From contig NZ_CACSKB010000008.1 in NCBI RefSeq assembly GCF_902706225.1, forward strand, positions 25,776-89,775: 64,000 bases of DNA. The letters are read 5' to 3'. The notes beneath the pieces were generated by a model. The model made no database searches and was not told the origin of the DNA. It was given only the letters and a program-made list of their open reading frames with translations. Shown one piece after another: positions 49,576 through 58,087 of this stretch; within the stretch, counting starts at the first letter, position 1, and every line of letters begins with the position of its first letter. Position numbers and translations under genes: made by a program. The stretch is from Microbacterium sp. 18062. Its GTDB lineage: Bacteria; Actinomycetota; Actinomycetes; Actinomycetales; Microbacteriaceae.

Positions 49576-51996
49576 TCAGCCCACCGCATCCACGACGACC
49601 GCGTCCTCCTGCCCTGGCGTCGACACCCGCACCGTGATCGGCCCCGGTCCGGTCGGCCGGACGATCGCGAGCGCACGGCCGTCGTAGGTCGTGACCGAGG
49701 CGTCGCTGAAGCGCTCCTCGGTGCGCGCCCGCCCCGACCCGATCCCGGCGAGCACTCCCGGCCCCTCGACCATGACCGACACGACGACGTCGCGGTCGCT
49801 CGCCACGACGCCCCTCCGGTCCTCGACCGTGATGCCGAGATAGGCCAGATCCTCTCCGCCCGTGCGCACCTCGGCCCGCTCGGCGCGCACCCGCAGGCGA
49901 GTCTCCCCCGCCGTCCGCAGCGTCTCCCGACCGATCTCGACTCCGCCCCGCCGTGCGACGGCGGTCAGCTCGCCGGGACGGTAGGCGACCTCGAACCGGG
50001 CGACGAACGCCTTGACCGCACCGACCGGGGCCGTCGCCAGCGCGACGCCGTCCAGGAGCAGCTCGACCTCGTCGGCCGCCGCGTACACGTCGACGTCCAC
50101 CGGGCATCCCGGCGCCGCATCCCACGTCCAGCTCGCGATCGCGTCGTCCCAGGACCACGGCGTCCTCGCGGTGGGGCGGCCGTGATGCCGCGGTCGATGC
50201 ACCGCGATCCACGGGGCTGCCCGCCGGCCGAAGACGATCTCGCGATAGTAGGAGGGCGCGCGGCGGTGTCCGGTGATGTCGATGTCGCCGCAGGCGGCGA
50301 GCAGGTACGGGTACGGACCCGCCGTGCCGGTGTCCTCGTAGCCGGGCTCGTCGGTGAGGTCGACGCGTCCGATCCCCGCCTCGCCGATGTAGTCCCAGCC
50401 GGTCCAGGTGAAGTCGCCGATCACGTGCGGGAAGCGCTCGACGAGCGCCCACATCTGGTCGATCCGCTCGGGGAAGGTCTCCGATCCGACGATCACGCGG
50501 TTCGGGAACAGCTCGGCGTCCAGCCCGTACCGCGAGTCCGCGTAGTTGAACCCGACCACGTCGAGGACGGCGGCGGACTCCTCGGTGGAGCGGGTCACGA
50601 GCTCCGAGGCGTTCATGAGCGCCATCTGCTCCCCCAGGCCCGCCATCATCGTGTTCGGATCGGTCGCCTCGGCCTCGGCCATCGCCTCGCCCATCCGACC
50701 GAGGTTGGCGATGATCCCGTTGATCCCGTTCGTCACGAACCGCGTGTCGTCGGCGGCGCGGACCGCCTCGGCGATGCGGCGGCTCCACGCGGACCCGAGG
50801 GGGCTGGCGAGCTCCAGGATCTCGTTGCCGATGGAGTAGAGCACGACGCTCGGATGGTTGACGTCCTTCGCCACCATCGCCTCGACGTCGCGTCGCCACC
50901 TCTCCGGAAAGGTCAGGGCGTAGTCGAACGCCGTCTTCGACCTCGTCCACACGTCGGTGAGCTCGTCCATGACGTAGACGCCGTGCCGGTCGCAGGCCTC
51001 GAGCATGGCGCGGCTCATCGGGTTGTGGGCGCTGCGCACAGCGTTGAACCCGGCCTCCTTCAGCAGACGGATGCGGCGGTCCTCGGCCGCGGCGATCGTC
51101 GCAGCCCCCAGCGGCCCGTTGTCGTGGTGCACGCAGGCGCCGCGCAGCTTCACGCCGCGCCCGTTCACCTGGAGCCCCCGCTCCGGGTCGAGCTGCAGGC
51201 GCCGGATGCCGAAGCGCACGTGCTCCCGGTCGATGTCCGCGCCCTCGTCCGTGAGCCGTACGTGGAGGTCGTAGAGCGCCGGGACCTCGTCGCTCCACAG
51301 GCGCGGTGCGGGCACGGACAGTCGCGCCCGTGCCATCGCCGGCTCGCCGGGGAGAACCGTGACCGGACTGTCGCCGCGCGCGGCGACAGAACCGTCGGGT
51401 CCGGTCACCGTCCACGCGATGCGCACGGTGCGCGTGTGCCTCGAGGCGTTCTCGACCCGCGTCCGGACGGCGACGATCGCGCGAGCCGCGTCGATGTCGG
51501 GCGTCTCGACGCGCACGCCGTCCGCCGCGATGTGCACGGGATCGGCGACAGCGAGGTGCACCGGCCGGTATATGCCCGCACCGGAATACCACCGGCTGTC
51601 CTTGTGCGCGCGGGCCTCGACGGTGAGACGGTTGTGCTGCCCGAACCGCAGGAACGGCTCCAGCCGCGCCACGAAGCCCACATAGCCGTTCGGCTCGTGG
51701 ACGACCACATCGCCGTTCAGCGCGACGACCGCGTCGCGGTAGACGCCCTCGAACTCGATCGCGACGACGTTCTCCCGCCACGTCTCCGGCGCGAAGAAGG
51801 TCTTCGCATACTCGAAGACCCCGCCGGGGTGATAGCCGGCGTGCACGCCCTGCTCGCTGTCAGGGCTTCTCGGGAGGTCCCTCAGCGCGTCGTGAGGAAC
51901 CGTGACGGGCACCGGGGCGGTGTCGCCCTCGGGCGTCTCGAACGCGCCGAGCTTGGGCCCCACGGTCCAGTCGTCGCCGAAGGGGGTGCGGATCAT
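49576..51996 (-). CDS. Glycoside hydrolase family 2 enzyme
   Basis: 806 residues without signal peptide. The N-terminal sugar-binding jelly roll contains DSRWYSGAGIYRPVHL, followed by an immunoglobulin-like domain and a TIM barrel with acid/base Glu392 (SIGNEIL) and nucleophile Glu506 (VGSETFP). Two C-terminal Ig-like domains follow. Known: GH2 covers beta-galactosidase, mannosidase, glucuronidase and related exo-enzymes. This shorter type with DUF4982-like tail is usually a beta-galactosidase-type enzyme. It probably acts in the cytosol on an imported glycan. The TetR gene lies 15 bp upstream in the same operon. Confidence 0.86.
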   Translation of the reverse strand: MIRTPFGDDWTVGPKLGAFETPEGDTAPVPVTVPHDALRDLPRSPDSEQGVHAGYHPGGVFEYAKTFFAPETWRENVVAIEFEGVYRDAVVALNGDVVVHEPNGYVGFVARLEPFLRFGQHNRLTVEARAHKDSRWYSGAGIYRPVHLAVADPVHIAADGVRVETPDIDAARAIVAVRTRVENASRHTRTVRIAWTVTGPDGSVAARGDSPVTVLPGEPAMARARLSVPAPRLWSDEVPALYDLHVRLTDEGADIDREHVRFGIRRLQLDPERGLQVNGRGVKLRGACVHHDNGPLGAATIAAAEDRRIRLLKEAGFNAVRSAHNPMSRAMLEACDRHGVYVMDELTDVWTRSKTAFDYALTFPERWRRDVEAMVAKDVNHPSVVLYSIGNEILELASPLGSAWSRRIAEAVRAADDTRFVTNGINGIIANLGRMGEAMAEAEATDPNTMMAGLGEQMALMNASELVTRSTEESAAVLDVVGFNYADSRYGLDAELFPNRVIVGSETFPERIDQMWALVERFPHVIGDFTWTGWDYIGEAGIGRVDLTDEPGYEDTGTAGPYPYLLAACGDIDITGHRRAPSYYREIVFGRRAAPWIAVHRPRHHGRPTARTPWSWDDAIASWTWDAAPGCPVDVDVYAAADEVELLLDGVALATAPVGAVKAFVARFEVAYRPGELTAVARRGGVEIGRETLRTAGETRLRVRAERAEVRTGGEDLAYLGITVEDRRGVVASDRDVVVSVMVEGPGVLAGIGSGRARTEERFSDASVTTYDGRALAIVRPTGPGPITVRVSTPGQEDAVVVDAVG

Positions 51997-52011
51997 GATC
52001 GAGCCTCCTGC

Positions 52012-52635
52012 TCAGAAGTCGGCGACGAGGCCTGCGAAGTACTCGCGAAGCGCCTCGGACATGTCGACGACGTCGCGGTTGAGCAGCCACTGCACCTGCA
52101 GTCCGTCCATGAGCGCGAGCGTCGCGATCGCCGCGCGCGCCGGGTCGGCGCCCTCGCGCAGACGCCCGTCGCGGGCGATCCTCTCGAACGCGCGGCCGAC
52201 CATGCCCCGCGCCCAGTCGTACCGGCCCAGGAAGTACCCGTGTGCCGGATGATCCGGCGAGGTCGCCTCCGCCGACAGGGTGCAGTAGAGCTCCACGACC
52301 CCCGGCACAGATGCGTTGTGGGCGGCCAGCTCGACGAGGCCGCGCAGCGTCTCGGCGCCGTCCTCGGCATCGACGATGATGTGCACGCGAGACAGGTCGT
52401 CGCCGTCGCGTCGATCGAGCACTGCCGCCAACAGCGCCTCCTTGTTGGGGAAGTGGTGCAGCAGGCCCGCCTCACTCATCCCCACCCGTGTCGCGATCTC
52501 CCGCAGCGAGCCCGCCCGGTAGCCGGACTCGGCGAACACCCCCAGGGCGGCGGCGAGGATGGCCTCGCGCTTCGCGCCCGTCTTCGCGTACTCGCCCCGC
52601 GGCCCGCGGCGAGCGCGTTCGGTCGTCTCCGTCAT
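52012..52635 (-). CDS. TetR-family regulator
   Basis: 207 residues: helix-turn-helix AILAAALGVFAESGYRAGSLREIATRVGMSEAGLLHHFPNKEALL at about 28-72, and a helical ligand domain. The ATG at 52635 is preceded by weak GACGATG. It is co-transcribed with the GH2 gene and divergent from the ABC transporter/glycosidase operon, so it probably represses both on absence of an oligosaccharide ligand. TetR control of glycoside operons is less usual than LacI control. Confidence 0.85.
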   Translation of the reverse strand: MTETTERARRGPRGEYAKTGAKREAILAAALGVFAESGYRAGSLREIATRVGMSEAGLLHHFPNKEALLAAVLDRRDGDDLSRVHIIVDAEDGAETLRGLVELAAHNASVPGVVELYCTLSAEATSPDHPAHGYFLGRYDWARGMVGRAFERIARDGRLREGADPARAAIATLALMDGLQVQWLLNRDVVDMSEALREYFAGLVADF

Positions 52636-52824
52636 CGTCTCACCGTATTCCCCTCGCGAACCGTCGTCGGCCCGTTCGCGCAGTCCGTTCTGCGCGCGTC
52701 AGTAACGAAAACCTAGCGATGACTCCGTTCGGAGACGAATCCCTAGTGAACGCTCGGGTTTAGTGCTAGCGTACCCCGGCAGAGGCGATCCGCAGTGGTA
52801 TCGCCCGGAGGAAAGGGACCAAGG
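52636..52824. promoter_or_regulatory. Divergent region, TetR-GH2 / transporter operon
   Basis: 189 bp. CTCCG-TT-CGGAG (52723-52734) is a perfect 12-bp palindrome flanked by AACCTAGCGATGA and ACGAATCCCTAG, a candidate TetR operator. TAGCGT near 52776 may be a -10 box for the transporter genes. GGAGGA at 52807 is the ribosome site for the lipoprotein start. Confidence 0.45.
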
Positions 52825-54348
52825 ATGTTCCGTTGGAAGGCCACAGCAGCAGTAGCCGCCATCGCGATCAGCGCTCTCGCGCTATCGGGATGCGCCGGCG
52901 GGGACGACTCCGCCGACGGCGGCTCGGGAGGCACGCTCACGATCGGCGCGGTCCTCTCGCCGACGACGCTCGACCCGGCGGGATCGGAGTGGGGAAACCG
53001 CTCGCCGTTCTACCAGGCGGTGTACGACACCCTCCTCCTCGCGACGCCGGACGGCGGGATCGAGCCGTTCCTGGCGACCGACTGGTCGTACAACGACGAC
53101 AACACCGAGCTCACCCTGACCCTCCGCGACGACGTCGTCTTCAGCGACGGCAGCGCCCTCACCGCCGACGTCGTGGCGGCGAACCTCCAGCGCTTCAAGG
53201 ACGGCACCTCGCCCGACGCGGGCTACTTCGCGGGCATCGACGCCTTCACCGCCGTCGACGACTCCACCGTCCTGATCACGCTCTCCGCGCCCGACCCGGC
53301 CCTGCTCAACTACCTGACGCGCGACCCCGGTCTCATCGCCAGCGGGGAGGCGCTCGAGTCCGATCTGGCGACGACCCCGGTCGGATCGGGGCCGTACCTG
53401 CTCGACACGTCCGCGACCGTCACCGGCACCAGCTACGTCTACACGAAGAACCCCGACTACTGGAACCCCGACCTGCAGCACTACGACAAGCTCGTCATCA
53501 ACGTGCTGTCCGACCCGACCGCGGCGCTCAACGCCATCAAGGCCGGCGAGGCGAACGGCGTCAAGCTCGCCAACAACGACAACCTCGCCGAGGTCGAGGG
53601 CGCGGGCTGGACGGTCAACACCAATGAGCTCGACTTCCAGGGCCTGCTCCTGCTCGACCGCGCCGGCACCACCAACCCCGCACTCGGCGACGTCCGCGTC
53701 CGGCAGGCGCTGAACTATGCGTTCGACCGCGCGGCGCTGCTCACCGCGCTGCAGAGCGACCACGGCACGGTGACCACGCAGGTCTTCCCCGAGTCGTCGG
53801 CCGCCTACGACCCGGCGCTCGACGACTACTACACCTACGACCCGGCCAAGGCCGAGCAGCTCCTCGCCGACGCGGGCCTGGCCGACGGGTTCACGCTCGC
53901 GATGCCGAGCACGACACTTCTGGGCGCGACCACGTACACGCTCATCGAACAGCAGCTGAACGACATCGGCGTCACGGTCGAGTACACCGACACCGGCAAC
54001 AACTTCATCGCCGACCTGCTGGCGCCGAAGTACCCCGCGTCGTTCATGGCGCTCGAGCAGAACCCGGACTGGCAGCTGATCCAGTTCATGATCGCCCCGA
54101 CGGCCGTCTTCAACCCCTTCGGGTACTCGGACCCGCAGGTCGACGAGTACATCCAGCAGATCCAGGTGGGCGACGAGGACACCCAGGCCGCCGTCGCGAA
54201 GGAGCTGAACGCGTACATCGTCGAGCAGGCGTGGTTCGCACCGTTCTACCGCGTGCAGGGCAGCTTCGGGACGGATGCGTCGACGACCGTCGAGATGCTC
54301 CCGACCAACGCCTATCCGAACATCTACGACTTCCAGCCGAAGCCGTAG
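52825..54348 (+). CDS. ABC transporter substrate-binding lipoprotein (SBP family 5)
   Basis: 507 residues. The signal peptide ends LALSGC with lipid-anchored Cys23 and a Gly/Asp-rich linker after it. Family-5 hallmarks are DTLLLATPDGGIEPFLATDW, RDDVVFSDGSALTADVV and RVRQALNYAFDRAALL. Known: family-5 proteins bind peptides but also xylo-, cello- or manno-oligosaccharides. With three glycosidase genes in the same operon, a plant oligosaccharide is the likely ligand. The start at 52825 is chosen for the signal peptide; GTG 52795 would add ten residues. A GC hairpin follows the stop. Confidence 0.88.
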   Translation: MFRWKATAAVAAIAISALALSGCAGGDDSADGGSGGTLTIGAVLSPTTLDPAGSEWGNRSPFYQAVYDTLLLATPDGGIEPFLATDWSYNDDNTELTLTLRDDVVFSDGSALTADVVAANLQRFKDGTSPDAGYFAGIDAFTAVDDSTVLITLSAPDPALLNYLTRDPGLIASGEALESDLATTPVGSGPYLLDTSATVTGTSYVYTKNPDYWNPDLQHYDKLVINVLSDPTAALNAIKAGEANGVKLANNDNLAEVEGAGWTVNTNELDFQGLLLLDRAGTTNPALGDVRVRQALNYAFDRAALLTALQSDHGTVTTQVFPESSAAYDPALDDYYTYDPAKAEQLLADAGLADGFTLAMPSTTLLGATTYTLIEQQLNDIGVTVEYTDTGNNFIADLLAPKYPASFMALEQNPDWQLIQFMIAPTAVFNPFGYSDPQVDEYIQQIQVGDEDTQAAVAKELNAYIVEQAWFAPFYRVQGSFGTDASTTVEMLPTNAYPNIYDFQPKP

Positions 54349-54360
54349 CCACCAGACCCC

Positions 54361-54390
54361 GGCCCGCCCGCCGCCCGAGGCGGGCGGGCC
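54361..54390 (+). terminator. 12-bp GC hairpin between lipoprotein and permease genes
   Basis: GGCCCGCCCGCC (54361-54372) and GGCGGGCGGGCC (54379-54390) pair perfectly around a 6-base loop, 12 bp after the binding-protein stop. No U-tract is present, so it probably slows decay of the upstream mRNA and reduces permease expression, as at 19.55 kb. Confidence 0.7.
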
Positions 54391-54413
54391 GGATCTCTGC
54401 CACCGGAGCCCTC

Positions 54414-55355
54414 ATGCCCATGTTCATCGTCCGCCGGCTGCTGTCCGGCGTCGTCCTCCTCTTCGTCATCTCGTTCGTGGCGTTCGCGATGCTCTACGCC
54501 GGCAGCGGCGACATCGCCCGCCGGATCCTGGGGCAGAGCGCGACCGCCGAGACCGTCGCACGGAAGGCCACGGAGCTGGGCCTGGACCGGCCGCTGCTCG
54601 TCCAGTACGGGGACTGGCTCGTCTCGGCGCTCACAGGGGATCTCGGCCGGTCCTGGTTCTCCGCGCAGTTCGTCGCGACGAGCGTGACGAGCCGGCTCGC
54701 GGTCACCCTGTCGATCGTGATCGGGGCGACGGTCGTCGCGGCGATCCTCGCCGTCGTCCTGGGCGTCCTCGCCGCCCGCCGGGGCGGCTGGATCGACGCC
54801 GTCGTGCAGTTCGTGTCCGTCCTGGGATTCGCCATCCCCGGCTTCCTCATCGCCCTCTTCCTCGTCCTCATCTTCGCCATCAACCTGCACTGGTTCAAAG
54901 CCACCGGGTACATACCGATCACGCAGTCCTTCGGCGGCTGGATGACCTCGGTCACGCTGCCGATCGCGGCACTCTCGCTCGGGGTGATAGCGAGCGTCGC
55001 ACAGCAGGTGCGCGGCTCGGTCATCGACGCGATGTCGCGCGACTACGTGCGCACGCTCCGCAGCCGCGGCATCGGAACCGGCCGGATCGTGTACAAGCAC
55101 GTGCTGCGCAACGCGGGCGGACCCGCGCTCGCCGTGCTCGCCGTGCAGTTCATCGGGCTGCTGGGCGGCGCGGTCGTCGTGGAGCAGGTGTTCGCGCTTC
55201 CGGGCATCGGACAGCTCACGGTGCAGGCCACCGCCCAGGGCGACATCCCCGTCGTCATGGGAGTCGTCATCGCCACCGCCATCATCGTCGTCATCGTCAA
55301 CCTCCTCATCGACCTCGCGCAGGCCGCCCTGAACCCGAAGGTGCGACTCTCATGA
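54414..55355 (+). CDS. ABC transporter permease (DppB-like)
   Basis: 313 residues: an N-terminal membrane segment (IVRRLLSGVVLLFVISFVAF), LGRSWFSAQFVATSVTSRL, and the EAA loop DYVRTLRSRGIGTGRIVYKHVLRNAGG. About six membrane helices. Known: half of the channel of a family-5 importer. GGAG precedes ATG 54414; ATG 54420 is also possible. It overlaps the permease-ATPase fusion by ATGA. Confidence 0.88.
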   Translation: MPMFIVRRLLSGVVLLFVISFVAFAMLYAGSGDIARRILGQSATAETVARKATELGLDRPLLVQYGDWLVSALTGDLGRSWFSAQFVATSVTSRLAVTLSIVIGATVVAAILAVVLGVLAARRGGWIDAVVQFVSVLGFAIPGFLIALFLVLIFAINLHWFKATGYIPITQSFGGWMTSVTLPIAALSLGVIASVAQQVRGSVIDAMSRDYVRTLRSRGIGTGRIVYKHVLRNAGGPALAVLAVQFIGLLGGAVVVEQVFALPGIGQLTVQATAQGDIPVVMGVVIATAIIVVIVNLLIDLAQAALNPKVRLS

Positions 55356-57226
55356 CCGCCATCGCCGTCCCGCCCGCCGTCCCGACCCCGCCCGTGCGCA
55401 CCTCGCTCCTGCGCCGACTGCTGCGCCGCCCGCTCGGCGTCGCCTCGCTCGTGTTCCTCGCCCTCCTCGCGATCGTCGCGCTCGTGGGCCGCTGGATCAC
55501 TCCGTTCGACCCGAACACCGCCTCGCTCCAGCTGGTGCTCGCACCGCCCAGCGCCGAGCATCTGCTGGGCGCCGACAGCGCGGGACGCGACGTGCTGTCG
55601 CGGCTGCTGGCGGCGACCCAGGTCAGCATCGCGGCCGCGCTCCTCGCGCTCGTCACCGCGCTCGTGATCGGCGTCGTCTCGGGGCTCATCGCCGGCTACT
55701 ACCGCGGCTGGTTCGACGCCGCCGCGTCCTGGGTGACCTCGCTGCTCATGGCGCTTCCCGGCATCGTCGTGCTCCTGGCCGCCCGCGCGGTGCTCGGCCC
55801 CTCGGTGTGGCTCGCGATGCTGGTGTTCGGCATCCTGCTCTCGCCGTCGTACTTCAGACTCGTGTACGCCGCCGTCACCGCGGTCCGAGGCGAGCTCTAC
55901 GTCGACGCCGCGCGCGTCTCGGGGCTCTCGGACGTCCGCATCATCGGCCGCCACATCCTCTCGGTCGTGCGCGCGCCGATCATCATCCAGTCCGCCATCA
56001 TCGCCGGCATCGCGATCGCCATCCAGTCCGGACTCGAGTTCCTCGGGCTCGGAGACCTGAGCGTGCCGACCTGGGGCGCGATGCTCAACGACGCGTTCCT
56101 GAACATCTACAAGGCCCCGACACTGATGATCTGGCCGTCGCTGGCGATCGCGCTCACCTGCATCGCCCTGACGCTGCTGGCCAACACGATGCGCGACGAG
56201 CTGGAGCGCACCGTGGTGGTGCGCCGCCGTCGGCGCCGGGCCGTCACGACCGCGACCGGATCGATCGCCGCCGTCACGACATCGGTGCGCACCGGCGGCG
56301 GCGACCTGGCCGAGCTCGACGAGCCCGACCCGCTGCCGCCGGGCACCGAGACGATCGTCCACGCCGACGACGACCACGCGTCGCTCACGGCGCCGACGCT
56401 GCTACGGGTACGCGATCTCACGGTCGGCTACGACCAGTCCGACGGGTCGACGATCGAGGTCGTCCACGGCGTCTCGTTCGACATCCGCAAGGGAGAGGTG
56501 CACGGCCTGATCGGCGAGTCGGGGTCGGGCAAGAGCCAGACCGCCTTCGCGGTGCTCGGGCTGCTGCCCCGGGGCGGACGCGTGGTCGGCGGCAGCATCC
56601 TGTTCGACGACATCCAGCTCGCAGATGCCGCGGACCGCACGTACTCCGGCATCCGCGGGGCGCGGATCGGCTACATCCCGCAGGAGCCGATGTCGAACCT
56701 CGACCCGTCGTTCACGATCGGCAGCCAGCTCGTCGAGCCGCTCCGGGTCGGGCTTGGCCTCGGCAGGAAAGAGGCGACCGCTCGGGCGCTGGCCCTTCTC
56801 GAACGGGTCGGGATCCCGAACCCGAAGCGCACGTTCGCGGCGTATCCGTTCGAGGTCTCCGGCGGCATGGCCCAGCGCGTGCTCATCGCCGGAGCCGTCT
56901 CGACCGACCCCGACCTGATCGTCGCCGACGAGCCCACGACCGCCCTCGATGTGACGGTGCAGGCGGAGGTGCTCGATCTGCTCCGCGACCTGCAGCGCGA
57001 GCGGGGCATGGCGATGCTCCTGGTCACCCACAACTTCGGCGTGGTCGCCGATCTGTGCGACCGGGTCTCGGTCATGCAGCAGGGCGTGTTCGTCGAGCAG
57101 GGGCCGGTGCGCACCATCCTCGGTGCCCCCTCGCACCCGTACACGCAGTCCCTGCTGGACGCGATCCTCGATGAGGGCCCCGCCCGCGCCCCGTTCCCGC
57201 AGACCACCGAAGGAGAACGGTCGTGA
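55352..57226 (+). CDS. Permease-ATPase fusion of an ABC importer (DppC-DppD)
   Basis: 624 residues. Residues 1 to about 290 are a DppC permease (LLGADSAGRDVLSRLLAATQVSI, EAA loop YVDAARVSGLSDVRIIGRHIL). A charged linker of about 60 residues follows (RRRRRRAV ... DEPDPLPPG). Residues about 350-624 are a DppD ATPase with Walker A GESGSGKS, signature VSGGMAQR in place of LSGGQ, and Walker B VADEPTTALD. Known: such fusions occur in actinobacterial oligopeptide/oligosaccharide importers. It pairs with the DppF-like ATPase next to it (GTGA overlap). Confidence 0.88.
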   Translation: MTAIAVPPAVPTPPVRTSLLRRLLRRPLGVASLVFLALLAIVALVGRWITPFDPNTASLQLVLAPPSAEHLLGADSAGRDVLSRLLAATQVSIAAALLALVTALVIGVVSGLIAGYYRGWFDAAASWVTSLLMALPGIVVLLAARAVLGPSVWLAMLVFGILLSPSYFRLVYAAVTAVRGELYVDAARVSGLSDVRIIGRHILSVVRAPIIIQSAIIAGIAIAIQSGLEFLGLGDLSVPTWGAMLNDAFLNIYKAPTLMIWPSLAIALTCIALTLLANTMRDELERTVVVRRRRRRAVTTATGSIAAVTTSVRTGGGDLAELDEPDPLPPGTETIVHADDDHASLTAPTLLRVRDLTVGYDQSDGSTIEVVHGVSFDIRKGEVHGLIGESGSGKSQTAFAVLGLLPRGGRVVGGSILFDDIQLADAADRTYSGIRGARIGYIPQEPMSNLDPSFTIGSQLVEPLRVGLGLGRKEATARALALLERVGIPNPKRTFAAYPFEVSGGMAQRVLIAGAVSTDPDLIVADEPTTALDVTVQAEVLDLLRDLQRERGMAMLLVTHNFGVVADLCDRVSVMQQGVFVEQGPVRTILGAPSHPYTQSLLDAILDEGPARAPFPQTTEGERS

Positions 57227-58056
57227 GCAGCCTGCTCGAGGTCACGGACCTCGTCGTCGAATACCCGGGCAAGGGTCTGCGGGGCAAGCCCTTCCGCGCC
57301 CTGAAGGGCGTCTCGCTCGACATCCGCGCCGGCGAGACCGTGGGCCTGGTCGGCGAGTCCGGCTCGGGGAAGACCACGCTCGGCCGCGCGGTGCTCGGGC
57401 TCGCGCCGGTCACCGAGGGCTCCATCCGCTTCGAGGGACGGGAGATCGGGCAGCTGGGCCGGCGGGAGCGCCGGAAGCTCAGCCAGGACATCCAGGTCGT
57501 CTTCCAGGACCCCTACTCGTCGCTCAACCCGTCGATGACGATCGAGCAGATCCTCGCCGAGCCCCTCACCGCCGGCGGCACGGGCGCCAAGGACGCCGGG
57601 GCGCGCGTGCGCGAGCTGCTGGACCGCGTGGGGCTGCCCTCCGACGCCCGCTCGCGCCTCCCGCGCGAGTTCTCCGGCGGTCAGCGGCAGCGGATCGCCA
57701 TCGCCCGCGCCCTCGCGCTCGACCCGAAGCTCATCGTCTGCGACGAGCCGGTGTCGGCACTGGACCTCTCGACCCAGGCCCGCGTGCTCGACCTGTTCAT
57801 CGAGATCCAGGAGCGCACCGGCGTCGCCTACCTGTTCATCACGCACGACCTCGCGGTCGTGCGGCACGTGAGCCACCGCGTCGCGGTGATGTACCAGGGC
57901 GAGCTCGTCGAGACGGGGGACGGCGACCAGGTCACCGCGCGACCACAGCACCCCTACACCCAGCGCCTGTTCCTCGCGGCCCCCGTGCCGAACCCCGACG
58001 AACAGCGCAAGCGCCGCGAGGCGCGCCGCGCACTCGCCGCCTCCCAGAACGTCTGA
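57223..58056 (+). CDS. ABC transporter ATP-binding protein (DppF-like)
   Basis: 277 residues: Walker A GESGSGKTT, Q-loop VFQDPYSSLNPSMT, signature FSGGQRQR, Walker B VCDEPVSALD, H-loop ITHDLAVV, and the oligopeptide-transporter C-terminal segment HPYTQRLFLAAPVPNPD. It forms the ATPase pair with the fused DppD domain upstream. The start is GTG 57223, with AAGGAGAA before it. Confidence 0.9.
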   Translation: MSSLLEVTDLVVEYPGKGLRGKPFRALKGVSLDIRAGETVGLVGESGSGKTTLGRAVLGLAPVTEGSIRFEGREIGQLGRRERRKLSQDIQVVFQDPYSSLNPSMTIEQILAEPLTAGGTGAKDAGARVRELLDRVGLPSDARSRLPREFSGGQRQRIAIARALALDPKLIVCDEPVSALDLSTQARVLDLFIEIQERTGVAYLFITHDLAVVRHVSHRVAVMYQGELVETGDGDQVTARPQHPYTQRLFLAAPVPNPDEQRKRREARRALAASQNV

Positions 58057-58087
58057 GAGCCGAACCCCCGTGAAGAAGGATCCCCCT

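Noticed and set aside
49213..52716. A 1167-codon open frame on the plus strand
   Set aside because: It is the antisense of the GH2 and TetR genes; the composition (Arg/Asp/Val-rich, no domain) is typical of mirror frames in GC-rich DNA.
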